This document shows positions 53,442 through 63,558 of a stretch of 64,000 nucleotides of DNA, piece by piece. How positions within the stretch are numbered: the first letter of the stretch is position 1; the number at the start of each line of letters is the position of its first letter. The notes under the pieces are model-generated. The model was not told where the DNA came from, searched no databases, and saw only the letters and a list, made by a program, of their open reading frames with translations. A program made the translations under genes and the position numbers. Source of the stretch: Eutrophobius brisbanensis. Its GTDB lineage: Bacteria > Pseudomonadota > Gammaproteobacteria > Eutrophobiales > Eutrophobiaceae. The stretch covers positions 1,364,001-1,428,000 of the forward strand of contig JAYPQE010000003.1 of assembly GCA_038131795.1 (NCBI GenBank), in the 5' to 3' direction.

Positions 53442-54869
53442 TTACTCAGGCATCCAGATTCGGTTGTACCTTTCCTGTTTGTAGGGATCAAATGATGTAA
53501 AGCGAGATTTAATACCCCCGCCCAACGCTTCTCCAAGCTTATTTAGTGCATCCGGCTCTGTGTTGATCCATTTGCCGGTATCCAGGCGTTGGAGCATGAT
53601 CTCCATAATAACGGCGCTCTCGGCATCGTTGAAATCACAGTGTGTCGCCAGGTTGATATGGACATCGCGATACAGGTCTTCCTTGTCGTTGGCACGGATT
53701 AATTCACCATAACCCTGTGTCAGGCTGGGAGGAACAGTATTGTCCCCAACCGGGTGGACCCGTAGCAGCGGTATCTTTGGCTCACCCCGCACGGTGCGCC
53801 CGGGGGCCTTCCAGAAATCCAGTGCGTATTGTGAGGCCTTGACCCGGGGTGACGCATTGACCTTACTTATATCTGCATCGAGATCCAGGCCCGCCTCTTT
53901 ATACAATTGTCGTACCGCACGTTTGTGATATTTATTTCCGTTCTCGAACCATTCCCGGTAGTCCACACCGGTATTCCAGGACAATTGCTGACCATAGGCC
54001 GCACTCTCAAACATAAACCGGGCGGCACCGCCGGGGTGTTGTTTAGCATACTGTATGACAGCGTGATACATGCTGTGCTGAAGTGCTTCTACATCATCGA
54101 GGTCCGGTTGTTGTGTCAGGGTCCCTGTCCAGGCCGGCCACTGACCGATAGCAAAGGCAAGGGCGATCCGCGCCCGCCCCTCTGGGGTCCGTTGTGCCGC
54201 ATCCAGTGCCTGCTGCCAGGCGGCCGCCAGTCTTTCTGTGGGTGCAGTCTCTAAAGGGACGTCAGTAATGGCCAGCTCAGGGGCAATCAACGACTTCAGC
54301 ACAAACCACCCATCCAGATAAGTATTCATGAGCCACACCGGGGTATGGGCGTGCAGGGCAATCGAACCATCAATACGGTCGGAGAATTCTTCTGCCACGG
54401 CAACAGCAACATGTCCTCCCCCTGAACAACCGTATTCGATCACCCGGTCGGGTTTACCGTATCGCGCCTCGAAGATATCCAGCGTTGTATTGAGATTGGC
54501 GATCTCACGTGCAGGGTCGTATTGAAATTTTCTGAGCCGGGGCCGGCCGGTCCCTGCAAATGCATATCCCTGGTTCAGCAGGTAACGGTAACGTGCCTCC
54601 TTGTCCATCCCTGTCCACTCGTTTGCTTCACTGGCAACATCAAGGTCACGAAGCAGAACACGGTTCCAGTTAGCAGGGACCACCAGCTGGTAGGGGGTAC
54701 CATCATCAAGTATGCCACTTTCATCAGTAAATGAGTTCTGTGCGACACTTGTGACAGGTAAACTAATAAGACTAAAAAGGATAACGAGACTGGTAATTTG
54801 AAACCTGGTACAAGAGTGTCTGATTAGTAAATGTGTTTCTGAATTAACCCGCGGTCTATTACTGCCCAT
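53442..54869 (-). CDS. Exported alpha/beta hydrolase, second copy
   Basis: 475 residues; start supported by GGGGAGG before the ATG. The N-terminus is long for a signal peptide but has a clear hydrophobic core (ITSLVILFSLISLPVTSVAQ). Same landmarks as the hydrolase at 34234-35670: YGCSGGGHV (serine), HTPVWLMNTYLDGWFVLKSL, PVGDNTVP (late acid) and LATHCDF (histidine), plus QYDPAREIANLNTTLD and AAYGQQLSWNTG. It stands alone between a plus-strand CMD gene and a plus-strand receptor, so it has its own promoter. Substrate unknown, likely an ester. Confidence 0.72.
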   Translation of the reverse strand: MGSNRPRVNSETHLLIRHSCTRFQITSLVILFSLISLPVTSVAQNSFTDESGILDDGTPYQLVVPANWNRVLLRDLDVASEANEWTGMDKEARYRYLLNQGYAFAGTGRPRLRKFQYDPAREIANLNTTLDIFEARYGKPDRVIEYGCSGGGHVAVAVAEEFSDRIDGSIALHAHTPVWLMNTYLDGWFVLKSLIAPELAITDVPLETAPTERLAAAWQQALDAAQRTPEGRARIALAFAIGQWPAWTGTLTQQPDLDDVEALQHSMYHAVIQYAKQHPGGAARFMFESAAYGQQLSWNTGVDYREWFENGNKYHKRAVRQLYKEAGLDLDADISKVNASPRVKASQYALDFWKAPGRTVRGEPKIPLLRVHPVGDNTVPPSLTQGYGELIRANDKEDLYRDVHINLATHCDFNDAESAVIMEIMLQRLDTGKWINTEPDALNKLGEALGGGIKSRFTSFDPYKQERYNRIWMPE

Positions 54870-55146
54870 GTTTCTATCCTCCCCGTAACCAGTCCTGATT
54901 TACTATAGTCGATAGTCTAAACACTAACAAATATAAGTATCTGTTGTTTCACCTGGCTTGGGGGTTTTTGCCTGATCCAAGGTTTTATAGTAAGGGCTGC
55001 AATATAATTCTGAATATTCATGATCAACATTAAAATTGAGCAAAATTTATTTATATATTTTAAGACCATGAATTGTTTCCTGTATATTGCTTAGTTTCAT
55101 CAAAACACACCACCAGAATAAGAATATAAATAAAGGGGCCAGATAG

Positions 55147-57282
55147 TTGAATCTCAATAGTCAATTTACACAGCTGATTATCATCCTGTTCGGCCTGTTT
55201 ACGAACCCTGTTTTGGCACAGGAACAAGCGACAGCGGAAGGCACGACAGTTCCAGCTGAAAATCTGAATGATGATCTTGTGACATACCCGGCTTCGTTTT
55301 TTGATCGTTATAATCCAATTTCAGCGCTGGACATGGTCAACCAAGTCCCCGGTTTTCAGGTCAACGATGATGAATTTACAGTCGATGCCCGCGGGTTTTC
55401 CAATAGCTCATCGGGCAACGTGCTCATAGATGATCGTCGTCCCAGTGCCAAATCAGACAACCTGACTGCTATTCTTGAACGCATCCCCGCTCATAGTGTG
55501 GAAAAGCTGGAGTTGATTCGAAGCCAGGTCCGTAATATAGATCTCAGGGGTCAAACTGTTCTGGTAAATGTCATTCTCAAAGAAGGCACCCCCGCAACCA
55601 TTCAGTGGAAAGTATCAGCCAGAAAAACTACCAAGGTCGGGAAACTTGAGCCTGAAGCCAGTATCTCATTGGCAAATAACTGGAATGGTATTGATTATAA
55701 CGCTGGGATTAATTTCAGATCATTTACCTTTGGCCGGATCGGTAATGAGAAGTTTTTTGACAGCGACCGCCGGCTGCAGGAAACCCGGGTTGAAGACCGG
55801 TATAACAGGAACCTTTATGTCCTTGCCAATTTAAACCTGGCCGGTTGGCTGGGTGAAACATTCATGAATCTCAATGGCACTTTGAATTATGAAGACCGGG
55901 TAACAACGACTAATCTTGATAGCTTCAACCGGACCTCCGATTTTCAAAGGCATTTCTTTTTTGATGACGATGCCAAAGACCCGGTATATGAACTGGGTTT
56001 TGATATGGAACGTTCATTATTACCCTCTCTCACTGCAAAAGGAATAATCCTGTATGTCACCGGAGTGGAAGATGTGTCGTTTGCCCAGGTCAATACTGAT
56101 GTTAATGGACTGCAGACCCTGGACAGGTTGGCGGTGGGAGATAAAGACAAGGAAGAGTTTATTACCCGGGTCGAGTTTGACTGGACACCTCTCGACGGCC
56201 ACCTGGTACAGGCCAATTTTGAACGCGCAGTAAACACGCTGGATAACACCCTGGTACAAACAGACGATACCGGTGCAGGTCCCATTGAAGTAGATGTCCC
56301 CGGGGCCAATTCCCGGGTACGGGAGGAACGCTGGGACTTTTTGGTTAAAGACACCTGGTTACTGGGAAGTTTGGAACTGGATTACGGTCTGGGGGCCGAG
56401 GCCTCTACGATTTCTCAAAGAGGTGATTCAGAACTAAAAAGGGATTTTTTCTTTTTCAAACCACAGACAAGTTTGACCTATAACTGGGAAAATAGTGACC
56501 AGTCCCGACTCAGCATGGTCAGGGAGGTTGCCCAACTGGATCTCGAGGACTTTGTCTCTGCTACAGAATTCCTGGACAGTGATATTGCCCTGGGTAACCC
56601 AAACATCAAACCGGATGCTACCTGGAAACTGGAGCTTAGCCATGAGAAGAGATTTGGTGGAATCGGTGTATTTAAGCTCACGCTGTTCCATTACTGGATC
56701 TCTGATGTACTGGATCTATTACCCATTACCGATAGTTTTGAAGCACCGGGCAATATTGGTGATGGTCGTCACTGGGGCGCAAGGCTGGAAACCACCTTGC
56801 CCCTGGATTGGACAGGTCTGCAGGGGGCCAGGCTGGATCTCAAGGGCCGCATACAAGGTTCGTCTGTAACAGACCCGGTGACAGGTGAAAAACGTCCCTT
56901 GTCTATCGATGCTTTATCACTGGGCCCTATCCTCTATGATATTCAAAATAATTATGGCTACCAGGTGGACTTCCGCCAGGATTTTCAGGGCCAGCAGATT
57001 GCTTGGGGCTGGGGTGTGATAGAACGGGGCCGGCAAATACAATACAAGGTCAATGAGTTGGCAAGACTGCATGAAGGCGCGGCAGTCAGTTTCTTCGTTG
57101 AAACCACCCGGTGGTTTGGGATCAAGATCAGGTTTGATGCAGAAGACATCATTAACTTGAAGCCGACCCGCCATCGCACACTCTATACCGGCAGACGTGA
57201 ATTAAGTCCGCTTGAGGCATTGCATTTCAGGAACCGTACCCGTGGGATACGTCTGGCCTTGCGATTCAGCGGGAATTTTTGA
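55147..57282 (+). CDS. TonB-dependent receptor-type outer-membrane protein, paralogue C
   Basis: 711 residues starting with TTG at 55147 (AAAGGGGCC upstream); no ATG is near enough to replace it. Signal peptide ends at PVLAQE. Text nearly parallel to paralogue B: ALDMVNQVPGFQVNDDEF, RGFSNSSSGNVLIDDRRPS, VEKLELIRSQVRNIDLRGQ, VNVILKEGTPATIQWK, and C-terminal ALRFSGNF. The divergent neighbour is the second alpha/beta hydrolase, an arrangement that suggests a hydrolase/receptor module. Confidence 0.78.
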   Translation: MNLNSQFTQLIIILFGLFTNPVLAQEQATAEGTTVPAENLNDDLVTYPASFFDRYNPISALDMVNQVPGFQVNDDEFTVDARGFSNSSSGNVLIDDRRPSAKSDNLTAILERIPAHSVEKLELIRSQVRNIDLRGQTVLVNVILKEGTPATIQWKVSARKTTKVGKLEPEASISLANNWNGIDYNAGINFRSFTFGRIGNEKFFDSDRRLQETRVEDRYNRNLYVLANLNLAGWLGETFMNLNGTLNYEDRVTTTNLDSFNRTSDFQRHFFFDDDAKDPVYELGFDMERSLLPSLTAKGIILYVTGVEDVSFAQVNTDVNGLQTLDRLAVGDKDKEEFITRVEFDWTPLDGHLVQANFERAVNTLDNTLVQTDDTGAGPIEVDVPGANSRVREERWDFLVKDTWLLGSLELDYGLGAEASTISQRGDSELKRDFFFFKPQTSLTYNWENSDQSRLSMVREVAQLDLEDFVSATEFLDSDIALGNPNIKPDATWKLELSHEKRFGGIGVFKLTLFHYWISDVLDLLPITDSFEAPGNIGDGRHWGARLETTLPLDWTGLQGARLDLKGRIQGSSVTDPVTGEKRPLSIDALSLGPILYDIQNNYGYQVDFRQDFQGQQIAWGWGVIERGRQIQYKVNELARLHEGAAVSFFVETTRWFGIKIRFDAEDIINLKPTRHRTLYTGRRELSPLEALHFRNRTRGIRLALRFSGNF

Positions 57283-57326
57283 ATTTAGGAATAGGCTGTT
57301 CGCAGGAACGATGGTAGATGTAAATG

Positions 57327-57386
57327 AAATGACGATATAAATATTTCGTCATTCCGGAATTTGCGAAGCAAATGTCTGGAATCCAG
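57327..57386. repeat. Pair of palindromes downstream of receptor C
   Basis: AATGACGA (57328-57335) pairs with TCGTCATT (57346-57353). It overlaps a second hairpin made of ATTCCGGAATTTGC (57351-57364) and GCAAATGTCTGGAAT (57368-57382) with a GAA loop. The CGTCATTCC...GGAATCCAG pattern resembles dispersed intergenic palindromic units seen in many proteobacteria; it may also stop transcription from both convergent genes. Confidence 0.45.
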
Positions 57387-57466
57387 TCTAATATTAACAC
57401 CGACTGAGAGTTGAAAGGGAAGTAGAAGTCAGCTCATTCACCTGCATATTATTTTGAGTAAGTCCT

Positions 57467-59083
57467 CTACTGAGATTCATTCGCCTTTTGCACATACCAC
57501 TCGGCTTCGCGTAACAATGCCTGGGCATCGAATACCTCACCTGCCTTGATGGTCCAGATAACTCCCCCCTCACTTTCACGATCAGTACCGTAATGGGCAA
57601 AGCCTCCGCCGTACAGGACTTTAAAATTCTCGATGGGGTTTCCATCCACTACAATAAGATCAGCAACACAACCAAAGCGGATGCCGCATAGTTCTTCCTC
57701 AAGTCCTATTATGCGCGCCGAGTTGGTGGTGGCAATCCTGACCACGTCCAACGGGTGTATCCCCGCCTGCTGCATCAGTTCCAGTTCCCGGATCAATCCA
57801 AAGCCGTAAAGCGATTGCAGGTACCCTGAATCACCGCCGGTACCTACCAGGCCACCACGGCGCCAGAATTCATACAGCCAATGCATCCAGTGTTGGTAGT
57901 TTTCTTTCCAGGCGATCTCATCGGCGGTGGTCCATTCACTGTGGTAGGACGCATGAATATCCGGTCTTGGTCGCCAGTGATCTAAAATGATGGGATGCAC
58001 AAAGCGTTGTCGCCAGGGCAAGGTGATGGCCCGCGTGTAGTCAGCGTTTGTTTCATAAATTGAAAACGTTGGTACCCAGGCAGTACCATTGGCTATCATC
58101 TCATCTATGACTGAGCTCAGTGCCTCAGGATAGTTGGCCGCTTCTTTCCACAGGTGGCCAGCATAGCGAAACCGTTGCAGTTCATCGATATAGTTATAAT
58201 CCAGGGGAAATGACTGTGTCCCCGGCAGCGCCGCGTCCGGCACACCATATCAGTGCTCGATACTGACCACGCCGGCCCGGGATGCTACCAGTGCGTCTGT
58301 TTCACTTACCTTGAGATCCACTATAACACCACTCATGTCCAGCCTTTCTGCCTCATCGGTAATGGCGGCCAGGACATCGGGATAGTGTCCGGGTCCGTGG
58401 CTGACCTTGATCCCATCGGCGCCCTGATTACGAAATTCGCGTACCAGCCTTCGTGCTTCATCCGGGGTGTGGCCCTTGTCACCTACACGACTGGTATTGG
58501 GCCAGCGTCTGTGTAGCCTGAGACGTGGTGCCACCACCTCATGTTCTTCACTCAACTTCCGCTGTTCCACCAAAAGATCAGCGCCAGCATCCATTCCGGT
58601 ATCGCGCAGCGTCGTAACACCGTGTCCCAACCAGAGTCTAAAGGCATAGGCGATGGCTTCATCACCGGCCTGGCTGGTGGATGGGATATGTGCATGTACG
58701 TCGAACAGGCCGGGTAATACATATTTGCCCCTGGCATCGATGATCAGATCCCCCGTGGTACGTTCAGTCAGCCCCCAGCCCTCGAAGACAGGATCGATGG
58801 GAATGATATCCAGGATACGGCCGTCTTCTATGACAATATCCACCGGTCCTTCCGGTGGCGCGGCCCGGCCGGTACCCGGTGTACCGCGACCGGTGACCAT
58901 GATGCCACCACGAATGATCAGGCGCCCAGGTAGCAGTCCCTGGGTGGTCCCCATTGGTATAGGGGCATGCAGTTGTGCCGTCTCGGCAATAGTTTCCGCA
59001 GTTGCCGGTATTGAAACCATTGCACCAGCCAATCCAAACAATACAAAATAGGTCTTCAGTAACACAGGTTGCAGAAATCTCAT
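57467..59083 (-). pseudogene. Amidohydrolase interrupted by one in-frame TGA
   Basis: From the ATG at 59083 (AAAGG upstream) the frame codes a signal peptide and an amidohydrolase: GLFDVHAHIPS (HxH metal site), GADGIKVSHGPG (lysine), VVSIEH, then TGA at 58250-58252, then YGVPDAALPG onward in the same frame through GTGGDSGYLQ and IIGLEEELCGIRFGCVADLI to the end at 57467. A tryptophan codon (TGG) would restore an unbroken protein of 538 residues. No other damage is seen, so the change is recent, a sequencing error or recoded. It follows the YtcJ-like gene by 36 bases. Confidence 0.75.
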
Positions 59084-59119
59084 AAAAATACCTTTATAAA
59101 AAACCATGTCCGAGATTTA

Positions 59120-60940
59120 TCATTCCTGGTATTCCACTTCACCGGCCACCATAACCATTACTGGATTGACTGTATGTATTTCTTCATCCGGAACTTCTAG
59201 ATAATCCCGCTCAAGCACCACCAGGTCCGCCCATTTGCCGGGTTCGATTGACCCAAGGGTGTCGGCACGTCTAACGTACTCGGCAGCCCACCGGGTGGCG
59301 GTATACAGCGCCGTCAACCTGTCTACCCGGTTTTGCGCACCATATACTTCCCCATCAATGTTTCGTGTGACAAGTAATTGTATGTAATAAAAGGCATTGC
59401 CCGGTCGTTGGGCTATGGCGTGGGTATCGATCTCCCATGCCGTCAGTACCCCACCTTCTACCAGTGATCGGGTGGGGACCTGCCATTCATCGACGATTTC
59501 CCGGCCATACAACTCCACCAGGCCTTCACCGCTACTATTGGATTCAAGATATTTGGGACCAATACTGGCCTGAATATTCATTTGTGCCATTCTCGGGATC
59601 TGATCGGGACGTGGGTAGATGCGGCTATGGTCGTAGCCGATCGCCAGGCTACGTACATGTTCCGGGCTCCAACCCCGTTCCTTGGCTATCGAATCAATAA
59701 TATCCATATACCTGTCCATAGTGTAATCACCACCGATGTGGTTGCCCTTCAGGGAATGCCCGGCCCGCAATTGCGTCATTAAGACATCTGTTATGTTTCC
59801 CTGAGAGGTATCATTCAGCCAGCTGAACTCCTGCTTTTTTGTATAGTCACTGACATCACCCACCTGCAAGGTCATCTCGACATTGGGTGGGACGTGATCC
59901 AGGTTGATCACGGAGACGCCCGTGGTCCACAGGCGTGGCGAACCAAACCCGTCCGGTATACCGTAGTAGCGGTAGAAATTCGGGGCCTGTGGATTGGCCG
60001 TGAGTGCCCAACCGTGGGAAAAGGCCATGCGGTTTGGTAACTTGCCCTGTTCTTCCAATTGATAGAATGCCCGCAGGGTTGTTATCTCACTAAATGAAGT
60101 AGAGATGGTTGTCATGCCGAAACCAACCCATTCCTCTGCCTCACGACGGATGATCTCGGCAAAGGTATCAACACCGCCGGTAATAATATCGCCTCTAACT
60201 GAACGGGCGAGGAGCACACCCGAGGCCCCGGTTTCCATATCCAGACGTGGGTGTTCAGCCTGGCCGTAGAAATCTTCAATTAAATTCAGTGCATAACTGT
60301 TAAATATTGCCGTCGCTGCACCTGATACCAGAATGGGATTATTCGGGGCCACCTGGTCCATCTCCGTCCTTGTTACTACCGGTTCATCAACCCCGGGTAT
60401 TACTCCCCAGGGGGCAAAGATTGCTGCTGTATTCGTAACCTTATTGCCATTGGGGTCGTCAAATCGATAGGGTAATCCGATGACGATCCACTTTCCTGAT
60501 TCCGTGCGATCAACCATTAACTTGATCGCCTCAAGCGAATTTGCCTTGACCTCTGCCCAGTTATCTCCCTGCACCCTGACCTCTCTTAACTCCGGAACAA
60601 GGATCGGTCCAAAATGCCCCAGGGCATATTCCTGGATATGAGAATGGGTATCGATGAGGCCCGGTACTACTGTCTTTCCACCCAGGTCAATTCTGTTGGT
60701 ATTGGCATGAGCCAGGGCCATGATGGATGCCTCATCGCCTACTGCCATTATTTTTCCGCGCTTTATTGCCACGGCCTCTGCAATATTACTGTCCAGGGGA
60801 TTTTCAGTGTCGGCCTGAATTATTTTGCCATTAAACAATACTGTGTCTGCCCATTCCGGCACCTGGGCCAGAGCATTTGTGCCGGGAAATAAATTAATAG
60901 CAAAAAATAAAATTAATACCTTGTGAAAAGTCGTCTTCAT
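59120..60940 (-). CDS. Exported amidohydrolase, YtcJ-like
   Basis: 606 residues from the ATG at 60940 (AGGA nine bases upstream; an adjacent TTG is the alternative). Signal peptide ends near NALAQ. Metal site GLIDTHSHIQEYALG, a middle RSLAIGYDHSRIYPRPDQI, and the C-terminal composite domain GSIEPGKWADLVVLERD, as in the YtcJ/NfdA group of amide and ester-cleaving enzymes. Periplasmic location is unusual for the group but fits the other exported enzymes here. Substrate unknown. It lies in a run with another amidohydrolase and a PQQ dehydrogenase. Confidence 0.78.
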   Translation of the reverse strand: MKTTFHKVLILFFAINLFPGTNALAQVPEWADTVLFNGKIIQADTENPLDSNIAEAVAIKRGKIMAVGDEASIMALAHANTNRIDLGGKTVVPGLIDTHSHIQEYALGHFGPILVPELREVRVQGDNWAEVKANSLEAIKLMVDRTESGKWIVIGLPYRFDDPNGNKVTNTAAIFAPWGVIPGVDEPVVTRTEMDQVAPNNPILVSGAATAIFNSYALNLIEDFYGQAEHPRLDMETGASGVLLARSVRGDIITGGVDTFAEIIRREAEEWVGFGMTTISTSFSEITTLRAFYQLEEQGKLPNRMAFSHGWALTANPQAPNFYRYYGIPDGFGSPRLWTTGVSVINLDHVPPNVEMTLQVGDVSDYTKKQEFSWLNDTSQGNITDVLMTQLRAGHSLKGNHIGGDYTMDRYMDIIDSIAKERGWSPEHVRSLAIGYDHSRIYPRPDQIPRMAQMNIQASIGPKYLESNSSGEGLVELYGREIVDEWQVPTRSLVEGGVLTAWEIDTHAIAQRPGNAFYYIQLLVTRNIDGEVYGAQNRVDRLTALYTATRWAAEYVRRADTLGSIEPGKWADLVVLERDYLEVPDEEIHTVNPVMVMVAGEVEYQE

Positions 60941-60996
60941 AGTCAAATATCCTGTATTAAGTTTCTATCAGTGAGTAATTGTATTTTTCAAAACGA

Positions 60997-61365
60997 TTAA
61001 ACAGATGTCTTGTTATGTCCATGTTTTCTTACTGCCCAAAGGGAAAAAATTACCAGGCCTGTTAGTAGCGCAGCTGCAAGGTAATAGATCCTGAATGATG
61101 GTGCATGAGTCTCCACCTGTTCAAGATCCTGTTGTGTGGCTATTTGATTGCTTACTGCATTTTCCATGGTGGTATCTGGCTGCTTCGATGGGTCTACTTC
61201 AATCAGTTGGCCAGTTTCCGGGTCGACCATTAGATATGGGGCTGAAAAAGCAGACATATCAGTATCTACACCATAGGTATTACCTATACCTACGACAACT
61301 ATAGACGTCACCAGTATAAATTTAAGCAGGATAATTAATCGCATGTTACCGTGATTTTTATCCAT
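60997..61365 (-). CDS. Small membrane-anchored protein of unknown function
   Basis: 122 residues. N-terminal hydrophobic segment (about 9-28) reads as a signal peptide or anchor; a second membrane helix near the C-terminus (YYLAAALLTGLVIFSLWAV) is followed by basic residues, so the middle part, with YLMVDPETGQLIEVDPSKQP, would be periplasmic. No family recognised. It is 14 bases after the PQQ dehydrogenase gene and may be an accessory or anchor for it. AAAGGA upstream supports the start. Confidence 0.55.
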   Translation of the reverse strand: MDKNHGNMRLIILLKFILVTSIVVVGIGNTYGVDTDMSAFSAPYLMVDPETGQLIEVDPSKQPDTTMENAVSNQIATQQDLEQVETHAPSFRIYYLAAALLTGLVIFSLWAVRKHGHNKTSV

Positions 61366-61379
61366 TTAACTGCTGTCCT

Positions 61380-63521
61380 TTACCTGAGATCACCACTGGG
61401 TTGTAATATCGCGCCATCGGGTATGGAACCATCAGCACGCCCCTTAAGGAATGTATATAAATGTTCAACACCATCGGTGATTAGCTTTGCACCGCCAAAA
61501 CCCGGCATGCCTTTTTCTACCCGGCCATTCAGTACCACGGATTTAAACTGTTCCTGACTTAAGGCTTGCAGGCTCTGCTTTAATGATGGTCCTGAACCAC
61601 CTTCCTGATCGGAGCCGTGACAGCGGGCACAATCGGCGGTGTTATACAGTTTCCAACCGGTAAAGGTCTGTGCATTGACCGTGATTGTTGAGAAACCCGT
61701 GCCAGATCGGTTGGCCGTTGTTGATGTAGTGGGACGTGTATATGTGACTGCGCCTGCATCTCTCGGTAACGCGAATACAAACAGGTTATTGCTACCGGCA
61801 TCTACCTTGATCTCAGGGGTAAGTTCATTGGTGTCCATGACATTACTCCCTCCCACTGCCACAGCCACGTATTGTCTTCCATCAACAGCATAACTCACCG
61901 GATAGCCGGTAATTGGCCCACTGAGTATGGTCTCCCACACCACCTCGCCGGTGTGTTGATTAAGTGCCTTGAAGCGGCGGTTCATGTCGCCCATAAAGAT
62001 CAACCCGCCACCGGTGGATACCAGTGACATAAGCCCGGCCCGTTGTTCATAACGCCACAGGGTCTCGCCCGTTTCCACGGACACCGCTTCGATGCGGCCC
62101 ACCTTGCCATTGGCGGTGGGGGCGATCATCTTTTCATAATTTACCCCGCTGAAGATTTGGTTTTCCCAGTCCTGCAAAGCAGTCAATGTTGAATTCATAC
62201 ATAGATTATTGAGCGGTTCATAGATGGCATTGGTGAGGGGACTATATGTACTGGATGGCCAGTTCCTGCCACCGTGCACAGTTGGACAGACGAACTGGGT
62301 TTCACCTACCCTTATGTTGCGTATGGCCTTGTTTTCAATGGGGCGGCCGGTGTCCACATCGACACCAATATAGACATTCTGCTGCACGGTTGGACGTGCC
62401 CACAGGAACTCTCCGGTATTGCGATCCAGGGTCCACACCAGGCCGGTCTTGCCGGGAATGCCGGTGATCACCTGGCGCCGTTCACCGGGCCTGACCCTGG
62501 GGTTGATCCAGGGGACATGCTCCGGATCCGGACTTACAACGGTATCTACTAGAATGCGTTCAAAAGGATGATCCAGATCGAATTCATCCTTGGGATGGTG
62601 CTGGAAGTACCACTCTATCTGTCCCGTGTCCGGGTCCAGTGCCAGGGTGGAATTGGTATATAACTGATCACCTTCCTCGGTGCCCTGCAGGATAGTCGGA
62701 TAGGGACGGGAAGACGATGTGCCCCAGATGATGCGGTCCTGATCTACATCATAGCCACCGGCCAGCCAGGCCGAGGCGGCCATGCGCTGGGCATAGGGGA
62801 CACCGTCCCAGGTCTCATCAGCGGCCTCCTCCGGTTTGGCGATGACGTTCCGTCGCCAGAGGATCTCACCGGTGATGGCATCCAGGGCAGTGATCCCGCA
62901 ATCCGCCGGGGCCTTCTCCCCCGCCAGGTTGGCGGGCATACAGCTTTGTCCGGCCACCACGATGCCTCTCACCACGATGGGACCAGAGGAGTTGGTGGCC
63001 CCGTCCTTGTAATCCCGCATCTCGGTGTCCCACACCAGTTCCCCGGTACGGGCATTGATGGCGATGACATGGGCATCACCGGTGGAGTGATAAATCATGT
63101 CCTTGTAGATAGCGATGTTACGCGAGGTATTGCCCACGAAGTGTGAGTCTTCGGGGAGTTCACGCCTGAATTCCCAGATCACATCACCGGTGGCGGCATC
63201 CAGTGCCCAGAGTTCTTCACCCCCAGGTTGGGACAGGTACATGACGCCATCATATATTAAAGGTGTCGCCGCCTGGCCGCCGGCCTCCATGGCCCGGGCC
63301 CAGGCCAGCTGCAGTGCACCGACATTGTCCGGGTTGATCTGGTCCAGTGGACTGTAACTCCAGGCCTCATAGTTCCGGTGCCACATGGGCCAGTCCGCCG
63401 GGTCCGGGTTACGCAGGTCTTCATCTTCCACCGGTGTGAACCCACCATTGTTGGACTGGGCCATGACCGGCAAGACAGTCATCAAAAGAAGACTAAAGAT
63501 TAATGTTACTATTGGTTTCAT
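61380..63521 (-). CDS. PQQ-dependent dehydrogenase with C-terminal cytochrome c
   Basis: 713 residues from the ATG at 63521, which starts directly at the signal peptide (cleavage near PVMAQS). Eight-bladed propeller motifs: LWALDAATGDVIWEF, ITALDAITGEILWRR, TLALDPDTGQIEWYF, VWTLDRNTGEFLWAR and AVSVETGETLWRYEQ. The C-terminal 90 residues carry CARCHGSD and a late MPGF methionine, a haem c domain. Such quinohaemoproteins oxidise alcohols in the periplasm. DEFDLDHP corresponds to the catalytic aspartate region; the vicinal CC pair and the usual Glu and Asn metal ligands of methanol dehydrogenase are not apparent, so the site is unusual. Confidence 0.8.
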   Translation of the reverse strand: MKPIVTLIFSLLLMTVLPVMAQSNNGGFTPVEDEDLRNPDPADWPMWHRNYEAWSYSPLDQINPDNVGALQLAWARAMEAGGQAATPLIYDGVMYLSQPGGEELWALDAATGDVIWEFRRELPEDSHFVGNTSRNIAIYKDMIYHSTGDAHVIAINARTGELVWDTEMRDYKDGATNSSGPIVVRGIVVAGQSCMPANLAGEKAPADCGITALDAITGEILWRRNVIAKPEEAADETWDGVPYAQRMAASAWLAGGYDVDQDRIIWGTSSSRPYPTILQGTEEGDQLYTNSTLALDPDTGQIEWYFQHHPKDEFDLDHPFERILVDTVVSPDPEHVPWINPRVRPGERRQVITGIPGKTGLVWTLDRNTGEFLWARPTVQQNVYIGVDVDTGRPIENKAIRNIRVGETQFVCPTVHGGRNWPSSTYSPLTNAIYEPLNNLCMNSTLTALQDWENQIFSGVNYEKMIAPTANGKVGRIEAVSVETGETLWRYEQRAGLMSLVSTGGGLIFMGDMNRRFKALNQHTGEVVWETILSGPITGYPVSYAVDGRQYVAVAVGGSNVMDTNELTPEIKVDAGSNNLFVFALPRDAGAVTYTRPTTSTTANRSGTGFSTITVNAQTFTGWKLYNTADCARCHGSDQEGGSGPSLKQSLQALSQEQFKSVVLNGRVEKGMPGFGGAKLITDGVEHLYTFLKGRADGSIPDGAILQPSGDLR

Positions 63522-63558
63522 TATTGATATCCAGTTTATACATTTAAATGTGACTACA

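Noticed and set aside
58250..58252. Selenocysteine reading of the TGA in the amidohydrolase
   Set aside because: Amidohydrolases are not known selenoproteins, no obvious SECIS-like hairpin was noted just after the codon, and tryptophan fits the context.
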